Origin: Rhodoblastus sphagnicola
GTDB taxonomy: Bacteria; Pseudomonadota; Alphaproteobacteria; Rhizobiales; Beijerinckiaceae
Assembly: GCF_002937075.1 (NCBI RefSeq)
Contig: NZ_NHSJ01000111.1
Coordinates: 1-32,681, forward strand
Reading direction: 5' to 3'
Length of the DNA stretch: 32,681 nucleotides
Numbering within the stretch: position 1 is the stretch's first letter; every line of letters begins with the position of its first letter. Shown here piece after piece: positions 28,067-32,681 of this stretch. A model generated the notes under the pieces. The model was not told the DNA's origin and searched no databases. It worked only from the letters and a program-made list of their open reading frames with translations. The position numbers and the translations under genes are program-made.

Positions 28067-28331
28067 ATGCCCAAACGACCGCGCCGAAACCACACGGCGG
28101 CATTTAAGGCCGAGGTGGATCTGTCCGCCCTGAAGGGCGAGAAGACGCTGACGGAGTTGGCGCAACAAGTTCGATGTTCACGCCAACCAGATCACGCGAT
28201 GGAAGGCCCAGCTTCTTGAAGGCGCGGCCGGCGTTTTCTGGCATGGCGGGAGCGAAGCGTCCACGTCGATCGTCGACTTGAAGGCTCTGCATGCCAAGAT
28301 CGGAGCGTTGGCGCTGGAGAACGAACCGTAG
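28067..28331 (+). pseudogene. IS3-family transposase OrfA, frameshifted remnant
   Basis: An ATG at 28067 with a good AGGAGAG ribosome-binding site opens PKRPRRNHTAAFKAEVDLSALKGEKTLTELAQQ, a typical IS3 OrfA helix-turn-helix start. One extra G at about 28169 shifts the frame; FDVHANQITRWKAQLLEGAAGVF then continues in the next frame. KALHAKIGALALENE follows, and a TAG at 28329-28331 ends it. The expected OrfB (DDE integrase) is absent; IS630 sequence takes over within 50 bp. The element is therefore dead. Confidence 0.85.
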
Positions 28332-28377
28332 GTCCGCGAAGCGACTTGTGGAATGACCCGCCCCTCCTTCCGGCATT

Positions 28378-28560
28378 GTAATACCAAGTCCCCGAAAGGC
28401 TGACTCGGCGGGGAGGATTCCCGAATCGGCTTTTGTTTGATTCAACGAGCGAACCAGGAGGTTCGCCATGCCGATTGCTCTTCGAGAAGATCTTGACGCG
28501 CGTTCCATGCGATCTGCGGCGAAGCGGACGAAGGATGCGGCGCAGGCGCGGCGAATGGGC
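28378..28560 (+). pseudogene. 5' fragment of an IS630-family element
   Basis: ATG 28468, with GGAGG just upstream, begins PIALREDLDARSMRSAAKRTKDAAQARR. This matches the start of IS630-type transposases before the first helix-turn-helix. Homology stops after about 30 codons near 28558. The preceding 90 bp (ATACCAAGTCCCC... to ...TTTGATTCAAC) look like the terminal repeat and leader of such an element, next to a TA dinucleotide as expected for IS630 targets. The rest of the transposase is missing. Confidence 0.65.
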
Positions 28561-28599
28561 GCACGGGGCATAATCGGCGGGTGTTGGGATAAGAGGTCC

Positions 28600-28959
28600 A
28601 CGTCTGCCTGATGCGCGCCATGGCCGACGAGGCCCGGAGTCGTCTCAGTCTGGTCGCGCAGGGCGCTGTCGAAAGTCGGGCAAAAGCCCGCAGGCGCCGA
28701 GCGTCGCGTCGGAGCCGCAGGGGATTTTCGCCGAACAGGAACGGTCTTTCGCCGATCAGGCCGGCAACCGCGCGGCGCGCGAGTTCGGCTCGCCCCGCGC
28801 CGCCGATTCACGACAGCTTGCCATTGGGGCCTTGAACAGGTCGTTGCGATCCTCGTCGCAGGGCAGGCCCGCCATGTTCAGCAGGATCCTCGCCTCCGTC
28901 AGGAATGGGCCGCCGTCCGGCGGGCTGAAATATGGTCCGAATGCGTGGCGCGCGATCAT
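28600..28959 (-). pseudogene. Glutathione S-transferase family gene, decayed
   Basis: On the minus strand an ATG at 28959, with GGGAG eight bases before it, starts IARHAFGPYFSPPDGGPFLTEARILLNMAGLPC...NDLFKAP. This is the beta-alpha-beta thioredoxin-like N-terminus of a GST. One missing base near 28823 then shifts the frame; NGKLS, the usual P-N/K-G-K-L motif, resumes in another frame. The middle of the protein is deleted. GERPFLFGENP, CGSDATLGACGLLPDF and DSALRDQTETTPGLVGHG follow, like the GST C-terminal domain, with further single-base shifts near 28725 and 28680. It is surrounded by IS fragments and is clearly non-functional. Confidence 0.75.
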
Positions 28960-29009
28960 GGAATCGTCTCCCGGGCGTCAGCTTTGCGCAAGCTAGTCCA
29001 CTGTAAGGT

Positions 29010-29090
29010 CTAATCAGGGTTTCCGGAAAAGGGCCACCGGTTTTCGGACAAAAATCCTGCTCAAACAAAGGAGTCTGAGCAAACGTCCGT
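29010..29090. repeat. Interspersed intergenic repeat of the type common in Rhizobiales
   Basis: The stretch TTTCCGGAAAAGGGCCACCGG followed by TTTTCGGACAAAAATCCTGCTC and a trailing AAAGGAGTCTGAGCAAACG resembles a dispersed palindromic repeat seen between genes in many Hyphomicrobiales genomes. Family assignment is from memory. No gene is encoded here. Confidence 0.45.
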
Positions 29091-30040
29091 TGGCGCGCCA
29101 AAGACTGTTTGCTTAGCGCGGATCTTCACCGCCTTGAACATCAGGATGGCGCCCGCTCGAAGCTGCTGGCGGGGTCGCTCGCGCGGTTCCGAAGCTATGA
29201 GCCATCCTCACGTCCGTCACGGGGAGCGAAACGTTTCCACGAGCGAACTCACATCGGGGTGGGCGTGTAAAGTGAGGGCTGTCCGCATTATTCTATATAA
29301 TCTGCGGCCGGCCTGGCTTTTCGCGGGCGGGGGCTGTGAATCATTAATTACAAGTGGGAACAGCGCCTTGGTGGAGGCGAGTCCGCGTTCGCGCTGATCC
29401 GCGACATTTATCCAGTTTGAATTGCTTAAGCGAGTCAATTTCACGTCATTCGCAAATGATCAGGCATAAGCGCGGATGCCCGATTATCAGACTCTGATCG
29501 ACGCGACGACTGGGTTTTTGCGACCGGCGAATCGCTTAAACGCCGCCGCTGCGAGATGAATGTAAAGTACGTTGTATTTCAATGGCATACATGATCGCGT
29601 TCCTGCGCCGCTCTTGGCTTTACCCAGGCAATTTGCGAGCTGTTCTCTCGAAAGTTAAACTCGATCCGGGTGAGTTGTGGCAGCAAATAATTATCAAAAT
29701 AAAATAACACATAATATAGATGCGGAGGCTTTTATAATAATAAATGAATAACTGAGTATTTACTGCGATCATCAGGCTTGACATGGATCAAATTTGATCG
29801 CATAAACATTTGGAAATTAAGCTATAAATGTTTTTTATTAGTCACGGTTCAATATTTTGTCACGAAGCGGAAGGCCCGCCATTTTTTCGGCCTTCATTTG
29901 TGAATATAAAGTTGCCTTCGATCCTTGGTCGACTGAGTCGATGAAAGGATTGAAGTCGCCGCAGAGCCAGGACTCCGAAATGAATTGCGGAGGTCTCAAT
30001 GCGGTAATCGCCGGCCCCGGCTGAAGTATGGGAGAACGGA
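29091..30040. other. Long non-coding leader region upstream of the giant repeat protein
   Basis: No convincing gene is seen in these 950 bp; a 60-90 codon frame at 29134-29397 lacks a ribosome-binding site and protein-like composition. A TATATAAT sequence at about 29291 is a possible -10 element. From about 29680 to 29865 the DNA becomes very AT-rich with many TA steps, a likely promoter or silencer-binding zone. About 160 nt of GC-normal DNA then precedes the ATG at 30041. Confidence 0.5.
29870..29895 (+). promoter_or_regulatory. Stem-loop in the leader of the giant protein gene
   Basis: GAAGGCC (29870-29876) and GGCCTTC (29889-29895) pair perfectly around a 12-nt loop containing six Ts. 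It lies about 145 bp upstream of the start codon at 30041. It could be an mRNA leader hairpin or a weak terminator for upstream transcription. The T-run is in the loop rather than after the stem. Confidence 0.35.
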
Positions 30041-32681
30041 ATGACTATTTTTGGTGGCTCGCACGATGCGGTTGGGGAAGCGCCCCAACGGTCTTTCTTG
30101 TTCGCGGGGTATGCGGCTCGGATCTCCCGGCAGGTGACGGGGGGCGACTACGCGGCGGGCGTTCAACAGGACGTCACGCTGGTGATTCCCACGGCCAGTA
30201 ACCTCGCGATCGACTTCAGTCAGGCGACCGCCGCGCCCACGATCTCATCCTTGTCGCCGGAGACCAGCGTCGTCGTCGGCGATGGCGTCGCCGACGTGAA
30301 CATGCCGACGCTGAAAGGCTCGGCCGCGGCCAATTCCACGGTCGCAGTCGACGACGGCTCGACCGAACTTGGAGTCACCACGGCCAGTGCGACCGGCGGC
30401 GACAGTTCGGGCCATGTCAGCGCGGCCGAGACAGCCGTCGACGTCGTCGTGAACACGCAAGTTCTCACGGCCTCGGTCGAAGCAAGTGTCGCTCCCGCCC
30501 TTGCCGTGATGGCGACGGGCGCAGCCGCAACGGCCAGCGTGGCTTTGGCGGCCGTGGCCATCGGGGATGGCTCGTCCAACGCGCCGGCCGGAGCGCCGCA
30601 AGTTCCGAACGTGCTGAATTCCTACGGAGCGAATGTCCCGACGTGGCAGGTCGCCGGCGTGGATTATCATGTCGGCGTCCCGGACGGACTGACGCTGAAG
30701 GACCCTTCCACGATCTCGATGGCCGGGGTATCGGTCGATGCGGTCCACCACATCGTCAAGGTGACCGGGAGCAATGTCACGCTGAACGGCTACGATTTTT
30801 CTGGCGGCGGCGGTTGGCAGGTCAATGTCCAGGCGGCAAACACGACGATCGAAAATTGCAACTTCGTCGTTGGCTCCAATAATCAAACGCCGATCTACGG
30901 AACCTCGGGGGCGTCCAACCTGTCCGTCATCGCTTGCACGATCAACGGCGCCGGGCACGACTGCAATCCTACGGGTGGGCTAATTACTTACAGTGGCGAC
31001 AGCTTCACCGTCGACCATTGCTGGTTGCACGATTCCGGCTCTGGCATGATCCAGCAGCAGGGTGGCGGATCCGGCAGCACGATCACGATCGAACACAACC
31101 TGATCCAGAATGCGGGCCTGTTGTCCGGCCACGGCGCCTATACCCAACTCTTTACGTCCGGCCCTGCCACGGTGGAGATCAACTACAATACGACGACGCA
31201 GTCCGGCTCCCTTTCGCAGGGGCTGATGACGGACGCCTACCAGCACGGCGAGATCACCCACAACGTGATGATCGGCTCCTGCACTTTCTTCACGTCCATG
31301 GACATCAAGACCCTTTCGGGAACGATGGCGGTGCAGGACAACTATTACGACGCCTCCAAAGCCTATGGCTTCATTTACCCGAACGCGGGGCCGGACGACT
31401 CGAGTTCGCTTTCTATCTTCACCCATAACGTCAATATGACAAACGGCGCCGTACTGCAGGATTCGACGGCCGCGCCCACGATCTCGTCCTGGTCGCCGGA
31501 CACCGGCGTCGTCGGCGACGGCATCACCGATGTGAACACGCCGAAGCTGTCAGGCTCGGCCGCAGCCAATTCTACGGTCACCGTCTATGACGGCTCGACC
31601 AAGCTTGGCGTCGCGACCGCAGATTCGACGGGCGCCTGGAGCTTCACCACCGCGAAGCTGAGCGACGGGATCCATTCCGTGACCGTGACGAACACCAACA
31701 GTTCGGGCCTTGTCAGCGCGGCCTCGAAGGCCGTCACCATCACCGTGGATACACATGCCCCCGCGGCCCCGGTCGAGAGCGGCTATTCCATCGTCAACGG
31801 CAATCATGCGCTGGTTTCGGGAACCGCCGAAGCCAACAGCGCGATCGCCGTGTATGACGGGACGACGGTCGTCGGCGCGGCCACGACGACCGCAAGCGGA
31901 ACTTGGAGCCTGACCACGACGGCGCTTGCGAGCGGCGCCCACGCCCTGACCGCGACCGCGACGGACGCCGCCGGAAACAAGAGCGCGGTTTCGACGGCGC
32001 TCGGCCTGGCGATCGTCTCGCCTCCCGCCGCGCCCACGATCTCGTCCTGGTCGCCGGACACCGGCGTCGTCGGCGACGGCATCACCGATGTCAACACGCC
32101 GAAGCTGACAGGCTCGGCCGTGGCCAATTCCACGGTCACCGTCTATGACGGTTCGACCAAGCTTGGCGTCGCGACCGCCGATTCGACGGGGGCCTGGAGC
32201 TTCACCACCGCGAAGCTGAGCGACGGGACCCATGTCCTGACCGCGACGGACACCAACAGTTCTGGCCTTGTCAGCGCGGCCTCGACGGCCGCCACCATCA
32301 CCGTGGACACACATGCTCCCGCGGCCCCGGTCGAGAGCGGCTATTCCATCGTCAACGGCAATCATGCGCTGGTTTCGGGAACCGCCGAAGCCAACAGCGC
32401 GATCGCCGTGTATGACGGGACGACGGTCGTCGGCACGGCCGCGACGACCGCAAGCGGAGCTTGGAGCCTGACCACGACGGCGCTTGCGAGCGGCGCCCAC
32501 GCCCTGACCGCGACCTCGACGGACGCCGCCGGCAACAAGAGCGCGGCTTCGACGGCGCTCGGCCTGGCGATCGTCTCGCCTCCCGCCGCGCCCACGATCT
32601 CGTCCTGGTCGCCGGACACCGGCGTCGTCGGCGACGGCATCACCGATGTCAACACGCCGAAGCTGACAGGCTCGGCCGCGG
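30041..32681 (+). CDS. Giant surface/secreted protein: Ig-like modules plus beta-helix domain (partial, runs off the right edge)
   Basis: One frame stays open for 880 codons to the window end without a stop. ATG 30041 has GGGAG at 30030-30034. Residues 1-64 lack a clear signal peptide, so type I-like secretion is possible. Residues 65-140 hold a degenerate Ig-like module (APTISSLSPE...) lacking about 20 residues of its middle. Residues 164-474 are a right-handed beta-helix domain nearly identical to the protein at 15320. From residue 477 come alternating Ig-like modules (APTISSWSPDTGVVGDG..., then SGTAEANSAIAVYDGTTVVG...), with GAWSFTTAKLSDGTH and SLTTTALASGAHALTAT strands typical of bacterial Big-type adhesin repeats. 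Such proteins act in adhesion or biofilm matrix. Its C-terminus, with any secretion signal, lies outside the window. Confidence 0.88.
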   Translation, partial: MTIFGGSHDAVGEAPQRSFLFAGYAARISRQVTGGDYAAGVQQDVTLVIPTASNLAIDFSQATAAPTISSLSPETSVVVGDGVADVNMPTLKGSAAANSTVAVDDGSTELGVTTASATGGDSSGHVSAAETAVDVVVNTQVLTASVEASVAPALAVMATGAAATASVALAAVAIGDGSSNAPAGAPQVPNVLNSYGANVPTWQVAGVDYHVGVPDGLTLKDPSTISMAGVSVDAVHHIVKVTGSNVTLNGYDFSGGGGWQVNVQAANTTIENCNFVVGSNNQTPIYGTSGASNLSVIACTINGAGHDCNPTGGLITYSGDSFTVDHCWLHDSGSGMIQQQGGGSGSTITIEHNLIQNAGLLSGHGAYTQLFTSGPATVEINYNTTTQSGSLSQGLMTDAYQHGEITHNVMIGSCTFFTSMDIKTLSGTMAVQDNYYDASKAYGFIYPNAGPDDSSSLSIFTHNVNMTNGAVLQDSTAAPTISSWSPDTGVVGDGITDVNTPKLSGSAAANSTVTVYDGSTKLGVATADSTGAWSFTTAKLSDGIHSVTVTNTNSSGLVSAASKAVTITVDTHAPAAPVESGYSIVNGNHALVSGTAEANSAIAVYDGTTVVGAATTTASGTWSLTTTALASGAHALTATATDAAGNKSAVSTALGLAIVSPPAAPTISSWSPDTGVVGDGITDVNTPKLTGSAVANSTVTVYDGSTKLGVATADSTGAWSFTTAKLSDGTHVLTATDTNSSGLVSAASTAATITVDTHAPAAPVESGYSIVNGNHALVSGTAEANSAIAVYDGTTVVGTAATTASGAWSLTTTALASGAHALTATSTDAAGNKSAASTALGLAIVSPPAAPTISSWSPDTGVVGDGITDVNTPKLTGSAA
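30531..31462 (+). repeat. Beta-helix module, copy B of the 0.93-kb direct duplication
   Basis: This is the partner of 15501-16435 in the same orientation. It is one codon shorter. Most differences are scattered single-base substitutions, many changing residues at coil turns (for example LVPIYG to QTPIYG, DPSPSG to DCNPTG). It is embedded between Ig-like modules, whereas copy A stands alone behind a signal-like sequence. Confidence 0.93.
31472..32681 (+). repeat. 558-bp in-frame tandem repeats encoding paired Ig-like modules
   Basis: Units begin with GCGCCCACGATCTCGTCC at 31472, 32030 and 32588, an exact 558-bp (186-codon) period. The first two units are complete and nearly identical by eye; the third is cut by the window end. 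Each unit holds two different Ig-like modules of roughly 94 and 92 residues. High similarity at the DNA level implies recent duplication or ongoing homogenisation. Confidence 0.95.

Noticed and set aside
29101-29220. Minus-strand fragment reading ILMFKAVKIRA, reminiscent of IS5 transposases
   Set aside because: Only about ten residues agree, too short to call.
29935-30025. Possible cyclic-di-GMP (GEMM) riboswitch before the giant protein gene
   Set aside because: Some local similarity and pairing exist, but the conserved GEMM core and tetraloop receptor could not be placed; a covariance search would be needed.

Overview
The window looks like chromosomal DNA from a GC-rich alphaproteobacterium, most likely Hyphomicrobiales (Rhizobiales). 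The main evidence is the gene order mnmE-mnmG-rsmG-parA-parB, the classic block near the replication origin in this class. A Rhizobiales-style interspersed repeat and the IS families present agree. A methanotroph of the Methylocystis/Methylosinus type would fit, but that is a guess; nothing in the window fixes the genus.

Layout. (1) 1-4281 is an insertion-sequence graveyard. It holds an IS66-type tnpA-tnpB-tnpC set on the minus strand followed by a small broken companion gene, and then relics of two different IS256-type transposases placed head to head. (2) 4470-10103 is the housekeeping block: tRNA wobble-modification genes mnmE and mnmG, the 16S rRNA methyltransferase rsmG, and the chromosome partition genes parA and parB. 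A near-perfect parS site lies inside rsmG, and a perfect hairpin lies between parA and parB. By eye this block is clearly less GC-rich than the DNA to its right. (3) 10194-10427 is a relic of an IS4-type transposase, so the block is bordered by transposon debris on both sides.

(4) 10454-27962 is a polysaccharide locus of Wzx/Wzy type. It encodes an OafA-like membrane acyltransferase with an SGNH domain, a DxD glycosyltransferase, a methyltransferase, a secreted beta-helix protein, a Wzy-like polymerase, a CelD/FemAB-like GNAT protein, a GT2 enzyme, and a tight run wecG-like/wecB/wecC. A small open frame, a Wzx-like flippase, an extended SDR epimerase and a GT4 enzyme follow. WecB and WecC should turn UDP-GlcNAc into UDP-ManNAc and then UDP-ManNAcA, and the WecG/TagA-like enzyme would transfer a ManNAc-type sugar onto a lipid-linked GlcNAc. 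No initiating phosphoglycosyltransferase, Wza or Wzc is in the window.

(5) 28067-29090 is a second patch of decay: a frameshifted IS3 orfA, the 5' end of an IS630 element, a broken glutathione S-transferase gene and an interspersed repeat. (6) From 30041 to the right edge runs one uninterrupted reading frame of more than 880 codons. It encodes a large, probably exported protein made of a degenerate Ig-like module, a beta-helix domain, and then Ig-like modules in an exact 558-bp (186-residue) tandem repeat that continues beyond the window.

The most notable feature is the relation between regions 4 and 6. The beta-helix module of the short secreted protein inside the polysaccharide locus (15501-16435) is a close copy of the one embedded in the giant repeat protein (30531-31462). 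The two lie about 15 kb apart in the same orientation, on either side of the nucleotide-sugar and export genes. This suggests a surface system pairing a ManNAcA-containing polysaccharide with a free and a matrix-anchored version of one beta-helix domain. That link is an inference. No rRNA, tRNA or CRISPR array was found.
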